Shown here piece after piece: positions 34,612 to 43,671 of a DNA stretch of 64,000 nucleotides. Source of the DNA: G963555815 sp965249615 [NCBI: bacterium]. GTDB taxonomy: Bacteria; UBA8248; JACPRG01. Location of the stretch: assembly GCA_965249615.1 (NCBI GenBank), contig CBDFMI010000006.1:124001-188000 (forward strand), given 5' to 3'. Positions within the stretch are counted from its first letter, which is position 1. Every line of letters starts with the position of its first letter. The position numbers and the translations under genes were made by a program. The notes under the pieces were generated by a model. That model saw only the letters and a list, made by a program, of their open reading frames with translations, was not told the DNA's origin and did not search any database.

Positions 34612-35376
34612 CTAACCCCCGTCTGAAGGAGCTTGCTCGACATCGCGTTGGCCAACCTTCTCCGCAGCGGAGACCGAGAGGGCGGACGGCTCCTCCTGAG
34701 CCCTCAGCTCCCCCGCGGTCAGTTGCGCCTTGTAGTGGGGCGTCACCATCCCCCCGGAGACCACGAGCTTGATCCCGTCCTCGATGCTCATGGTGAGGGG
34801 CAGCACGTCCTTCCGGGGGACAAAAATGAGCATCCCAGAGGTGGGGTTGGGCGTCGTCGGGATGTAGATCTTCACCACATCCTGCTGAACCGCATTCTCC
34901 ACCTCCCCCCGGGTTTCCGATGTCACAAAGCCCAGGACGTACATCTCCCGACGGGGGTACTCCACCAGGACCACGCGCTCGAATTTCTCGTCCTTCCCCC
35001 GGGTGACGGCCTCCAAGAGCTGCTTGGCCCCTCCGTAGATGGTCCGCACTATAGGAAGTCTGCAGAGCACCTTTTCTCCGAGGGCGATGAGCTGTCTTCC
35101 CACCAGGTTGGTCGTCACGAGACCCACCAGGAAGAGGGCCACAGCGGTGGCGAGGACACCCAGTGCGATGACCAGAACGCGCGGGATGTCGACGCCGGTA
35201 TAGCCGAAATATGCAAAACCCCGGACGACTGCGGGCGAGAAGATCCCGTTCAGCACGTTGATGAGAAATCGCAGGAGAAGAAAGGTGACCCAGATGGGCA
35301 CGATCACCACAATGCCGGCAATCAAGAGATTCCGAATGCGGTTACTAAACGCCCCCAGCACAGCTTTATCCCCCAC
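34612..35376 (-). CDS. DUF502 membrane protein
   Basis: A 254-residue protein with two membrane helices near the N-terminus (LLIAGIVVIVPIWVTFLLLR and RVLVIALGVLATAVALFLVG), then a conserved soluble part with LPIVRTIYGGAKQLLEAV, YPRREMYVLGFVTSETRG and IYIPTTPNPTSGMLIFVPR. This is the DUF502 pattern, a widely distributed inner membrane family of unknown function. The start is GTG at 35376. The acidic C-terminus (VEQAPSDGG) is unique to this copy. Confidence 0.9.
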   Translation of the reverse strand: MGDKAVLGAFSNRIRNLLIAGIVVIVPIWVTFLLLRFLINVLNGIFSPAVVRGFAYFGYTGVDIPRVLVIALGVLATAVALFLVGLVTTNLVGRQLIALGEKVLCRLPIVRTIYGGAKQLLEAVTRGKDEKFERVVLVEYPRREMYVLGFVTSETRGEVENAVQQDVVKIYIPTTPNPTSGMLIFVPRKDVLPLTMSIEDGIKLVVSGGMVTPHYKAQLTAGELRAQEEPSALSVSAAEKVGQRDVEQAPSDGG

Positions 35377-35433
35377 AAGAAGCCCTTTTCTGAATATATC
35401 CTGACGAGATCAATCCACCAACCCTTTTTTGTC

Positions 35434-35465
35434 GGCATATCAGGAGAAGTCCCTCCTGATATGCC
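35434..35465. repeat. Perfect 13-bp inverted repeat between mltG and the DUF502 gene
   Basis: GGCATATCAGGAG at 35434-35446 pairs perfectly with CTCCTGATATGCC at 35453-35465 over a 6-base loop. It lies in the space between two same-strand genes. No T-run follows the hairpin on the minus strand, so it is not a standard terminator for mltG; it may stabilise RNA or be a protein-binding palindrome. Confidence 0.6.
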
Positions 35466-35499
35466 CTTTCACGGGATGGGCCGAGCGCGAAAAAAGGCT

Positions 35500-36504
35500 C
35501 TATCTGGATTGTCGGTAGCGCCGAACGGCTTTCACGTGCTCGTCGAGGGTTTTTGAGAACTGATGGCCCCCATCCCCTCGCGCGACGAAATAGAGGTGGT
35601 CCACGGGGGCGGGGTTGATGGCGGCCTTGAGGGAGGCGAGCCCAGGGCTCGCAATGGGACCCGGGGGGAGCCCGTGGTGACGATAGGTGTTGTAGGGGGA
35701 GTTGACCCGAAGGTCCTTCTTCGTGAGCGGCCCAGCTGTCCTGCCCAAGGCGTACAGGACCGTTGGGTCACCCTGGAGGCGGACTCCCTGTTCGAGGCGA
35801 TTGTGATAAACCGCAGAGATGAGCGGACGCTCATCGTCCATGTAGGTCTCCCGCTCGATGAGTGAGGCCAGGGTCAGCGCCTCGTGAGGGCTCAGCCCTA
35901 CGGTCCTCCCCTGGGCCTGCATCTCTTCCGTGAACCGCGCCCTGAACGTTTCCACCATCTCGCGGATCAGAGCCCGGGCCGGCGTCCCTTTCGCAAAGGA
36001 ATACGTTTCAGGGAAAAGGTAACCCTCAAGACTTGGAGCCTCAAGACCTAGCTCGGCGAGAAAATCCGTATCCTGCGAGAGGGTCGTGATGTCCTGGGAA
36101 CTCGCCAAACCTGCTTGTTCCGCCGCCTGGGCGACCTCGGCCAGCGTGAACCCTTCGGGGATGGTGAATGAATGGAGGACCACATCGCCGCGACGAAGTA
36201 TTCCCAGAATCCGGGACGGCGACAGGGAGGCACTCAGCCGATACTCGCCCGCCCGCAGGCTTCGGGAGGCCCCTCGAAAGAGGGCCATGAGGCCGAAAAT
36301 CTCCCACCGCCAGATGATCTCCTCCTCCTGAAGGAACTGGGAGATCTCCAGAAGCCCCGCCCCCTTTCTGACCTCGACGATCCGCACAGAAGCCCCTCTT
36401 TGAAGGGGAAGAAGGGTCGCCAGAAGGATCCCCCCCAGAACCAAGACCACAAGAAGGACCACACCTAGGAAGACTCGTCCCTTCCGCCTGCCAGGATGTC
36501 TCAA
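35500..36504 (-). CDS. mltG: Endolytic murein transglycosylase MltG
   Basis: A 334-residue membrane-anchored enzyme that cuts nascent glycan strands and sets their length. One N-terminal helix (VFLGVVLLVVLVLGGILLAT) is followed by a LysM-like region and the YceG catalytic domain, with the catalytic Glu in SLIERET, then LQGDPTVLYAL and NSPYNTYRHHGLPPGPI. ATG at 36504. The pentapeptide-repeat gene upstream on the same strand ends 25 bases before. Confidence 0.95.
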   Translation of the reverse strand: MRHPGRRKGRVFLGVVLLVVLVLGGILLATLLPLQRGASVRIVEVRKGAGLLEISQFLQEEEIIWRWEIFGLMALFRGASRSLRAGEYRLSASLSPSRILGILRRGDVVLHSFTIPEGFTLAEVAQAAEQAGLASSQDITTLSQDTDFLAELGLEAPSLEGYLFPETYSFAKGTPARALIREMVETFRARFTEEMQAQGRTVGLSPHEALTLASLIERETYMDDERPLISAVYHNRLEQGVRLQGDPTVLYALGRTAGPLTKKDLRVNSPYNTYRHHGLPPGPIASPGLASLKAAINPAPVDHLYFVARGDGGHQFSKTLDEHVKAVRRYRQSR

Positions 36505-36529
36505 AAGATTCCCCTTCCTGTTCTCCGCC

Positions 36530-38146
36530 TCACCGCCTCAACTTTCGCCGAAGGGCAAGGAAGAAGAGGACGAGCTGGATGGGGCCAAAGACGCTGAGAG
36601 CGGTCGTCAGCCATTGGGCGGGTCCGGGGGTCGGGTAGAGCTCCTGACCCAGGGAAAGGGGGAACGTCCGAAGGAGGGTGGCGCTCCGAAAAGAATAGAG
36701 GACCGGATCGCCGATATTTTCCCGGAGCCATCTCACATTCTCTTTGGGCCAGAGCCAGAAGTGCTGGGTCACCGGGGAGGGCGCGGCACTGACCTGTACC
36801 GGGACGAATTCGCCAACCACATTTCTCGCCTCTAAAAAGCCCGGAGACACCATGAAGGGAACGGCTAGAAGGAGCACGAGGATCAGGAACGCCCCCAACG
36901 CCCTCTGGTAGCTTTCGCCATATCCACTCGCGAGCTTGTAAAGATTCAGGACGCCGATCCCGTGCCGCCAGAAGGGGTGCTGTCGCAATCGTCTCATCTG
37001 CATCTCGCCATAGTGGAAAGCTCCTGCTGTGGCGAAGTCCTTCGCGTCTTCATAGTTCTTTTTGAGCTGCTGATAGAGGATCTGCGTGAGACGAAGGCGG
37101 TTCTTCTTTTCTGCCGCGTCTTCTTTAGATTTCCGTAATTGGATTTCGTCATAAAGAACATTGTTCCGATTCTTGTCTTTTTCCCAGGTGCAATTCAGGA
37201 AATCCACACCTCGAAGATCTGTCCCCAGGAAAGATGTCCGGCCGAGATAGACTCCCTGGAATTGAACCTTCGTCCTCTCATCAAAGAGAGCGTCCCGGAA
37301 CATGACCTCCCCGTGGTCAGAAAATATGAAGGTCTCTGGGACCAGGAACGCTTCACCGCTCTCTTCCATGGCTCCCGCTGTGCCTCTGAAGGCCACCGCG
37401 CCTGTAAAGCACGCCCGCGTGAAATTAACCCTTCCGACGAACCGCGTCTGCTCAAAGCGCACCCCCTCGCAGAACGTGGCCCCGCGGAAGTCCGCCCTCT
37501 CGCCGAAGATGGCGTTGGGGAAGATGGTCCCCTCTCCAAAAGTGGCCTCACGGAAGTCCATCCCCGCCCCAAAGGTGGCATGGGTGAAGCTCGTGCCCGC
37601 CCCGAAGGTGGCGTGGGTGAAGCTTGTGCCTTCCCCGAAGGTGGCATGGGAGAAGCTCGTCCCCTTTTCGAACGTGGCCCGCCCGAAGAGCGTGTCCTCC
37701 CCGAATTCGGCCCCAATGAAGTCCGCCCCCTCCCCGAATGTGGCGTGAATGAAGCTCGTTCCCTCTCCGAAGACGGCGTGAGTGAAGCGCGCCCCTTTTC
37801 CGAACGTAGCCCGGAAGAAGCGGGTTCCCCTTCCGAAGGTGGAGAAGGTGAAGTCCGCCTCCTCTCCGAAAGTGGCGTACGACAGCCGCAATCCGGGTTC
37901 CTCACGGATCCGGGTGATATCTCCCAGTTTGACGAGATGAGGGAAAACGAAACCTCGAAGGTCGTAGGATGGCAACCCGGTCTGCGAGATGATCTCGCTC
38001 AGGCGCCGGGTGAACTCTCCCTGGTCCTTGTCGTGGTCCTTCCAGTGAAAAAAGCACATCTCATCGGCGCCGGGATGCTGTTCATAGGCACACCGGTAGT
38101 CCTCTAGCACTGGGTGCTTCCAGGTGCATTTTGAAGAGTTCACCAT
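36530..38146 (-). CDS. Pentapeptide-repeat protein with C-terminal membrane domain
   Basis: A 538-residue protein in three parts. Residues 1-45 carry a Cys/His module (Cys7, Cys19, His24, Cys31, His34, His38; MCFFHWKDHDKD). Residues about 85-250 are pentapeptide repeats of the type F-G-x-G-T-x-F-x-x-A-T, giving a right-handed quadrilateral beta helix. Residues 330-400 are helical (YQQLKKNYEDAKDFATAGAF). Two membrane helices follow (ALGAFLILVLLLAVPFMVSP near 410 and FGPIQLVLFFLALRRKL at the end), a layout seen in pentapeptide proteins with ion-channel-like tails. A sister gene upstream shares the N-terminal module. Confidence 0.85.
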   Translation of the reverse strand: MVNSSKCTWKHPVLEDYRCAYEQHPGADEMCFFHWKDHDKDQGEFTRRLSEIISQTGLPSYDLRGFVFPHLVKLGDITRIREEPGLRLSYATFGEEADFTFSTFGRGTRFFRATFGKGARFTHAVFGEGTSFIHATFGEGADFIGAEFGEDTLFGRATFEKGTSFSHATFGEGTSFTHATFGAGTSFTHATFGAGMDFREATFGEGTIFPNAIFGERADFRGATFCEGVRFEQTRFVGRVNFTRACFTGAVAFRGTAGAMEESGEAFLVPETFIFSDHGEVMFRDALFDERTKVQFQGVYLGRTSFLGTDLRGVDFLNCTWEKDKNRNNVLYDEIQLRKSKEDAAEKKNRLRLTQILYQQLKKNYEDAKDFATAGAFHYGEMQMRRLRQHPFWRHGIGVLNLYKLASGYGESYQRALGAFLILVLLLAVPFMVSPGFLEARNVVGEFVPVQVSAAPSPVTQHFWLWPKENVRWLRENIGDPVLYSFRSATLLRTFPLSLGQELYPTPGPAQWLTTALSVFGPIQLVLFFLALRRKLRR

Positions 38147-38242
38147 AGGCTTTCGTCAACGCTACGCCGCGCGAACCCACATCCGATCGGCCCTTAAGGC
38201 AGTGGGTCAACGGCCGTCAGAAGGGCTCTGAAGGTCGCCCGT

Positions 38243-39259
38243 CTACTCCTCATCCTTCTCTTCATCCTCCGTCGGCAATTCGCAGCTCAGGAAATCAATA
38301 CCCTCAAGGTTTGTCCCGTGAAAGGAGGCCTCTCCCAGATTGACCTCTCGGAACCTGACCTTTGCCTTCTGTTGAAACTTCACGTTATGAAACACCACTT
38401 GCCCCGAAAAGCTCGTCTTAAAAAAGTGCACCACGCCAACGAAAGCGGCCCCATTGAAGTCCGCCCCCTCTTCGAAGGTGGCCCCGGAGAAATCCGTTCC
38501 GTCCCCGAAGGTCGCCTGATAGTAGGTCAATCCCTCACCGAACTTGGCCTCAAAGAAGTCCACCTCCTGGCCAAAGGTGACCCCACGGAAGTTTGTCTTC
38601 TCCCCGAAGTGAGCCCGGGAGAAGCTTGTTCCCTCTCCGAAGGTGACCCACATGAAGAGCGTCTGATCGCCGAAGGCGGCCCCGTTGAAGTCCGTCCCAT
38701 CGCCGAAGGTGATCCCACAAAAATCCCCGGCCCGGCCGAATGTGGCGCCCGGGAACTTCGTCTCCTTCCCGAAGGTGACCTCGGAGAAGCGCACCTCATC
38801 GCCGAAGGTGACCTCGGAGAAGAGCGTCCCATCTCCAAAAGTGGCGCTCAGGAAGTCTGCCCCCACCCCAAAGTTTACGCCTGAGAAGTTCGTCCCATTC
38901 GCGAAGCTGGTGTGGGAGAAGTCCGTCCCATCTGGAAAAGCGATCCCGGAGAAGTCCGTCCCATCCCCAAACACGGCAAGGCGGAACACACACCGGGGGT
39001 TCTGATGGCTTTGCATGAAGTCTCCCAGGCGGATTCCGTGAGGGAAAACAAAGCCTCGGAGGTCAAGTCTCAGCAAGCCGCTCTCGGAGACGAGGGAGAC
39101 GAGCTGGCTCAGGCGTTTAACAAACTCTTCCCGGTCCTTATCGTGATTTTCCCAGTGAAAAAAGCACATTCCACCCGCGTCAGGATCGTCATGCTGCGCG
39201 TGGTCACACTTGTAGGAAGGTATATCTGGATGGCCCCACACGCACGTTGGAGCACTCAC
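38243..39259 (-). CDS. Pentapeptide-repeat protein with Cys/His N-terminus
   Basis: A 338-residue soluble protein. Residues 1-42 hold the same module as the neighbouring gene (Cys6, Cys18, His23, Cys32, His35, His39; GMCFFHWENHDKD), followed by a conserved linker (LDLRGFVFPHGIRLGDF) and about 40 pentapeptide repeats (FGDGTDFSGIAFPDGTDF). No membrane segment. It ends with an acidic tail (TEDEEKDEE). The pair seems to be a duplication in which only one copy kept a membrane tail. Function unknown; pentapeptide helices sometimes mimic DNA or bind topoisomerases, but no evidence points to that here. Confidence 0.85.
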   Translation of the reverse strand: MSAPTCVWGHPDIPSYKCDHAQHDDPDAGGMCFFHWENHDKDREEFVKRLSQLVSLVSESGLLRLDLRGFVFPHGIRLGDFMQSHQNPRCVFRLAVFGDGTDFSGIAFPDGTDFSHTSFANGTNFSGVNFGVGADFLSATFGDGTLFSEVTFGDEVRFSEVTFGKETKFPGATFGRAGDFCGITFGDGTDFNGAAFGDQTLFMWVTFGEGTSFSRAHFGEKTNFRGVTFGQEVDFFEAKFGEGLTYYQATFGDGTDFSGATFEEGADFNGAAFVGVVHFFKTSFSGQVVFHNVKFQQKAKVRFREVNLGEASFHGTNLEGIDFLSCELPTEDEEKDEE

Positions 39260-39310
39260 TTTGTTCCTCCTCGTTAAGGTTAAAGTGACGCCGGGCGAAC
39301 CCGGGGGTCA

Positions 39311-39637
39311 TTATCCGTAGGTCCCCACACTGGGATCGATTTCCCGCGCCCAGGTGTCGATGCCGCCCCGAAGGTTTTTGACCTTTTCAAAGTCCCGTTC
39401 CCTGAGGAACTGGGTGACCGAGGCGCTCCGCTGACCGAGGTGGCAGAAGACGACGATCTCGGCCTCAGGGTCAAGCTCAAAGGTCCTTGACGGGACATCG
39501 CCCATCGGGATGTGAAGGGCCCCCTGAAACTTCGCCAGAAGGAGCTCCTCCGGTTCCCGGACATCCAGGAGGATAATCTTCTCTCCCCCGTCAAGGCGGT
39601 TCTTCAGCTCTCTTGCTGTGATCTCGTAATCTTCCAT
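39311..39637 (-). CDS. Single-domain rhodanese
   Basis: A 108-residue rhodanese-like protein covering one domain. The sulfur-carrying Cys65 lies in the loop CHLGQRS, preceded by LLDVREPEELLLAKFQGALH and followed by NLRGGIDTWAREID. It can carry a persulfide for sulfur transfer or detoxification. No signal peptide, so cytoplasmic. The end (DPSVGTYG) is the usual terminus of this subgroup. It lies 51 bases after the pentapeptide gene on the same strand, with its own start ATG. Confidence 0.93.
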   Translation of the reverse strand: MEDYEITARELKNRLDGGEKIILLDVREPEELLLAKFQGALHIPMGDVPSRTFELDPEAEIVVFCHLGQRSASVTQFLRERDFEKVKNLRGGIDTWAREIDPSVGTYG

Positions 39638-39756
39638 TCGAATCTCGAGTCTCTACATATTAGCATAGCCTCATTCCGCTTCTTCCAACTCAGGGCTCGA
39701 CCCGAGGGAGTGATTGCTTTAACGCCGAAGGGTCTGCTGGGGGTCCAGGACTCGGC

Positions 39757-40767
39757 TCAGAGGGGCGATTCCCCACCCTCCCTGGCCGAGGCGAGCGTCC
39801 GAAGACTCAAATTCTCCCGCCAGAGATAAACCAGGCCGGCCAGAATGATGGGAAAGAAGGCCACCGCGTGCGACACGACAGAAAGGCTCAGGGCCACCCC
39901 CTGCGGGACATCGTAAAAGCTTGCGCCGTAGACGGTCGCTGCGTGATAGGTCCCCACGAAGCCCGGGGAGGAGGGAAGGGCGACGGCGACGGACTGGACC
40001 ATCAGGAGGAGGAGGGGGGCGTGCCACGGAAGATCCAGACCGAAGGCCCGAAGGGAAAAATAATTGACCCCTAGGGTGATGGCCCACATCAAGAAAGAGA
40101 GGCCCATGATCTTTGCTCCGTCGGCCACTGAGTCGGCGAAGAAGATCCCGCCGATGAAGCCCCTCGCCGTCCCAAGGGCCCCTTGGGACCAGCGCTTGGG
40201 AAAGGGATAGAGAATGACCTCCACCACTCGGAGGGTCTTGTCGGGCCGATACCTGAGGAGGACCAGAAAGGCGACGATCGTGGCGTAAAAGGCGAGGGAC
40301 AAGACACCTGTTACCCGAAGGAAACGAGCCATCCCCTCGCTTCCTTCGGAGAAGGGAATCGAGAGGAGGGCGACTAAAAGAAAGATAAGGATCCAGCCGC
40401 CGTCCATGAGCCGCTCTACCACGATGGAGGCAAAAGCGGCGCTCTTGCTAGTCCCCTCCCGTCTCCCCAGAGACCAGGCGCGGATGAATTCCCCCATTCG
40501 GGCGGGCAGGAGGCCGTTGGCCATGAAGCCGATGGAGGTGGCCGAGAGGCGACTTTCGAAAGGGGCGCGCCGGCTGCGGGTCATCAGGTAGCCCCACCGC
40601 CAAGAGCGAAGAACGAGGACTAGTAGGATGACCGCCACCCCGGGCAGGACCCAGAGATACTGCGCCGAGCGGAAAGCGGCTCCCACAGACGCAAAGTCGA
40701 TCTGGTAGAGGAGTAAGGCGACGGCAGCCCCGCTGACAAGGAGCCCGATCCGGAATTTCGAAGACAA
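39757..40767 (-). CDS. Flippase-like membrane protein (LPG synthase TM/UPF0104 type)
   Basis: About 336 residues with roughly eight membrane helices, in the lysylphosphatidylglycerol synthase membrane-domain family (flippase-like). Recognised from LRSWRWGYLMTRSRRAPF, GFMANGLLPARMGEFIRAW and SIVVERLMDGGWILIFLL. The start is taken at TTG 40767, nine bases after GGAGG; the open frame reaches back into ribF with an implausible basic stretch. Proteins of this family translocate or synthesise lipids; the substrate here is unknown. It follows ribF by 55 bases. Confidence 0.85.
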   Translation of the reverse strand: MSSKFRIGLLVSGAAVALLLYQIDFASVGAAFRSAQYLWVLPGVAVILLVLVLRSWRWGYLMTRSRRAPFESRLSATSIGFMANGLLPARMGEFIRAWSLGRREGTSKSAAFASIVVERLMDGGWILIFLLVALLSIPFSEGSEGMARFLRVTGVLSLAFYATIVAFLVLLRYRPDKTLRVVEVILYPFPKRWSQGALGTARGFIGGIFFADSVADGAKIMGLSFLMWAITLGVNYFSLRAFGLDLPWHAPLLLLMVQSVAVALPSSPGFVGTYHAATVYGASFYDVPQGVALSLSVVSHAVAFFPIILAGLVYLWRENLSLRTLASAREGGESPL

Positions 40768-40822
40768 GCGAGTCAACCTCCGAAAGAGAGTTCCCGGGAA
40801 ATCGCTCGGAAGGAATCCGACA

Positions 40823-41758
40823 TCAGGAAGACTGAGCCCCCTGAAAATAAGCCCTGGCGGTGGCGACGTCCTTTTGGATCTGCTCCACCAGCGTTTCAGG
40901 CGAAGGGAAGGTTTTTTCGTCCCGAAGTCTTTGGCAAAACTGGACCTCCAGGGTTTCGCCGTAGAGGTCCTGTTGAAAATCGAAAAGATGGGCCTCAACA
41001 AAGAGGTCAGAGCCCCCGAAGGTCGGGTTGACCCCCACGTTGACTACCCCCTCATGGATTTTTCCGCGAGCCTTCATCCGGGCCACATAGACCCCTCTTC
41101 GCGGCAGTTCGGCCTCGGCGGGGTTCAGGTTGGCCGTCGCAAACCCCAGGCCGGCCCCGCGCCCTGCCCCTTTCATGACCTCACCGAGGACGGCGTAGTC
41201 CCTCCCCAGCATCCGTGAGGCCGTTTCCACATCTCCTTCGGCGAGGAGGCGGCGAATCGACGAACTGCTCACCACCCGGCCCCCCACCTCAAAGGGTTCC
41301 ATCACATGCACCGGGACCCCCTCCCGGCTCGCCACCTCCTTCAGGAGGCGCGCATTTCCTGCGCGGCCCTTGCCAAAGTTGAAATTGTAGCCTACGACCA
41401 CCTCCTGGGCACCCACCCTCCCCAGGACGATCTTCTGAATGAAATCCAACGCGGAGGTCTCGCTGAACTCCCGGGTGAAAGGAACGATCAGGGTGACGTC
41501 TAACCCACATGCGCCCATGAGCATCTTTTTGGCCCCGTGGGGGGCGAGAGAGCGAATCTCCCGATGCGGGGCGAAGAATTTTTCTGGATGGGGCCAGAAA
41601 GTCATGGCCATGGCCGTCCCACCCTTTGGACGCGCCAACTCGATGGCCTGAGCGAAGAGCTTCTGATGGGCCAGATGGACCCCGTCGAAATTCCCAATCG
41701 TAAGGACAAGATAGGGATAGGGTTGATGGAGCTCGTCAAGTCCCTCTAGAATCTCCAT
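40823..41758 (-). CDS. ribF: Bifunctional riboflavin kinase/FAD synthetase
   Basis: A 311-residue enzyme making FMN then FAD. The N-terminal adenylyltransferase domain shows LTIGNFDGVHLAHQKLF, VVGYNFNFGKGRAGN and SSSSIRRLLAEGDVETASRM. The C-terminal flavokinase domain shows GAGRGAGLGFATANLNP and VNVGVNPTFGG. Length is standard. ATG at 41758 (MEILEGLDEL). Confidence 0.96.
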   Translation of the reverse strand: MEILEGLDELHQPYPYLVLTIGNFDGVHLAHQKLFAQAIELARPKGGTAMAMTFWPHPEKFFAPHREIRSLAPHGAKKMLMGACGLDVTLIVPFTREFSETSALDFIQKIVLGRVGAQEVVVGYNFNFGKGRAGNARLLKEVASREGVPVHVMEPFEVGGRVVSSSSIRRLLAEGDVETASRMLGRDYAVLGEVMKGAGRGAGLGFATANLNPAEAELPRRGVYVARMKARGKIHEGVVNVGVNPTFGGSDLFVEAHLFDFQQDLYGETLEVQFCQRLRDEKTFPSPETLVEQIQKDVATARAYFQGAQSS

Positions 41759-42060
41759 AAGATGCGTTCAGGATAGAGACGACCCCCCCCCAGCAAAGAG
41801 CGATAAGGCCCTGATGAACAGCATATATCACCACTTTTTCCCCCGCATCAACCTTCGACTGCGATCTTCGACTACGATAAAAATCAGCGCTGGAGGAGAA
41901 ACGACGAAAACCCCACACCTTGACATGTAGGAACGTGAAGCGATAATTTCCTTCAAGCGACTGAATCTAACTAACTTATCGGGATCTTAAATCCTCAGGT
42001 GAGGAGTCGAGAATTTCCTCTATCACCCCCGAGCACCAAACCAATGGGAGCAACATCATT
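41759..42060. other. Intergenic region between divergent ribF and tolC-like genes
   Basis: No gene seen. It holds a C9 tract near 41786, a near-direct repeat CTTCGACT/CTTCGACT around 41858 and 41869 and the promoter listed below. Confidence 0.4.
41920..41947 (+). promoter_or_regulatory. Promoter of the tolC-like gene
   Basis: TTGACA (41920-41925), 16-base spacer, GATAAT (41942-41947), leaving a leader of about 105 bases before the ATG at 42061. Strong sigma-70 match. Confidence 0.55.
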
Positions 42061-43581
42061 ATGAACCGAGGACTAAGGAATCAAAAGGTGATGGGTCGTG
42101 TGACGGTCCTTGTGGCGGTGGCCGCATCTCTCCTCCTCCCCGTGGTGGCGCGCGCCCAGCCTCCTCCCCGGACCCTTAAACTCTCCCTGAAGGAGAGTAT
42201 CGGGCGGGCCCTTCAAAAGAATTTTGAAATCCAGGTGGAAAGGTTTAATTCCCAGATCCGCGATCAGGACATTGTCCGCGAAGAGGCCGCCTTTGACCCG
42301 TCCGTGTTTGCCGACGCCGACGCCAACTTTGAGCGGACTCCCAGCATCTCCGCTCTGACCCAAATCCAAGAGCGGGAGACCGAAACTCAGGCAGCCGATG
42401 TTGGTGTCCGCCAGCGGCTCAAGACGGGTACCGAATACGGCGTCTCCTTCGAAACGATCAGAAGCGAGAACAATGCGGCCTTTATCACCGTTGATCCCGC
42501 CTACACCCCCAGGTTGAATCTGACGCTTCGCCAAAATCTCCTCAAGAATTTTGGCGTTAACACCAACACCACGGCCATTCGGGTCGCCCAGAACGACCGC
42601 CAAGTCTCAGAGTTCGCCTTCAAGGACCGGGTCATTCAGACTATTTCCGAGGTCCAGGACCTCTACTGGGAGCTCGTCTTCAGCATCCAGGACCTTGAGG
42701 TCAAGCGCCAGTCTCTTGGCCTGGCCCAGGACCTCCTGAGGAGAAACAGGATCCAGGTGGAGGTCGGAACCCTCGCCCCTATCGAGATCATCCAGGCCGA
42801 GGCCACTGTGGCCAGCCGGGAGGCGGACGTCATCGTGGCCGAGCGCTTGGCCCAGGACAACGAGGACCTCATCAAGCGGGGCATCAACCTGGACCCCGAG
42901 GAGTGGGACGTCCCCTTGGAGCCCACCGACGAGCCACTCTTTGAGGAAAAGTCTCACTCACTCGAGGAAAACTATCAGGCAGCCCTCAAGAATCGGCCGG
43001 ACCACGCCCAGGCCAAGCTGGGCATCGAGACCAAGACCCTGGAGGTCTCCTTCGAGCGCAACCAGCTTCTCCCCACCGTGGACCTCAAGGGGGGCTTTGG
43101 GCTGAACGGGCTCGACGACTCCTTCGACGACTCCATCTCGGATTTCGGCACCGGAGACTTCTTCTCTTGGGAAGTGGGGGTGGCCTTTGACTACCCCTTC
43201 GGCAACCGGGTCGCCAAGAGCCGCCTGACCCAGAGGAGGCTCGAGGTGAACCAGGCCCAGACCTCACTCGATAACCTAGAACAGCAGATCTTTCTCGAGG
43301 TCCGCGAGGCGGTGCGCCGAGTTGAGACGGATCAGAAGCGCGTGTCCGCCACCCGAGCGGCCAGGGTCCTGTCGGAAAGGAAGCTGGACGCCGAGGAAAA
43401 GAAGCTTGAGGTGGGGCTCTCGACCAGCTTCAACGTGCTAGAGTTCCAGGAAGACCTGGCAGAATCTCAAAGCAATGAGACACGAGCCATCACCGATTAC
43501 AATCAATCCCTGGTGAACCTCGACCGGACCGTGGGGCTCACCCTGGAACAACATCAGATTCAACTGGAGAAAAGTCCTTAG
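42061..43581 (+). CDS. TolC-family outer membrane efflux protein
   Basis: A 506-residue protein with a signal peptide (VTVLVAVAASLLLPVVARAQ) and the two-fold helical-hairpin/beta structure of OEP proteins: long helices (LSLKESIGRALQKNFEIQV; EQQIFLEVREAVRRVETDQK; LVNLDRTVGLTLEQHQI). It should form a trimeric channel through the outer membrane and periplasm for export or efflux. No membrane fusion protein or pump stands next to it; the ABC exporter 6 kb downstream is a possible but unproven partner. ATG at 42061 is the only plausible start. Confidence 0.9.
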   Translation: MNRGLRNQKVMGRVTVLVAVAASLLLPVVARAQPPPRTLKLSLKESIGRALQKNFEIQVERFNSQIRDQDIVREEAAFDPSVFADADANFERTPSISALTQIQERETETQAADVGVRQRLKTGTEYGVSFETIRSENNAAFITVDPAYTPRLNLTLRQNLLKNFGVNTNTTAIRVAQNDRQVSEFAFKDRVIQTISEVQDLYWELVFSIQDLEVKRQSLGLAQDLLRRNRIQVEVGTLAPIEIIQAEATVASREADVIVAERLAQDNEDLIKRGINLDPEEWDVPLEPTDEPLFEEKSHSLEENYQAALKNRPDHAQAKLGIETKTLEVSFERNQLLPTVDLKGGFGLNGLDDSFDDSISDFGTGDFFSWEVGVAFDYPFGNRVAKSRLTQRRLEVNQAQTSLDNLEQQIFLEVREAVRRVETDQKRVSATRAARVLSERKLDAEEKKLEVGLSTSFNVLEFQEDLAESQSNETRAITDYNQSLVNLDRTVGLTLEQHQIQLEKSP

Positions 43582-43671
43582 GAACCCGTTGACCAAAGCC
43601 TTCTCGGCTGGGCAATTGAGGATGATGGCCCTGAACCATCTCTTCTCAGACGTCTGGCGGAAGGGGGGAAT

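Noticed and set aside
37139-38107. A 322-codon plus-strand open frame with repetitive sequence, opposite the pentapeptide gene
   Set aside because: It is an antisense shadow of the pentapeptide repeats, created by their regular codon pattern; the translation has no start signal and is not protein-like.
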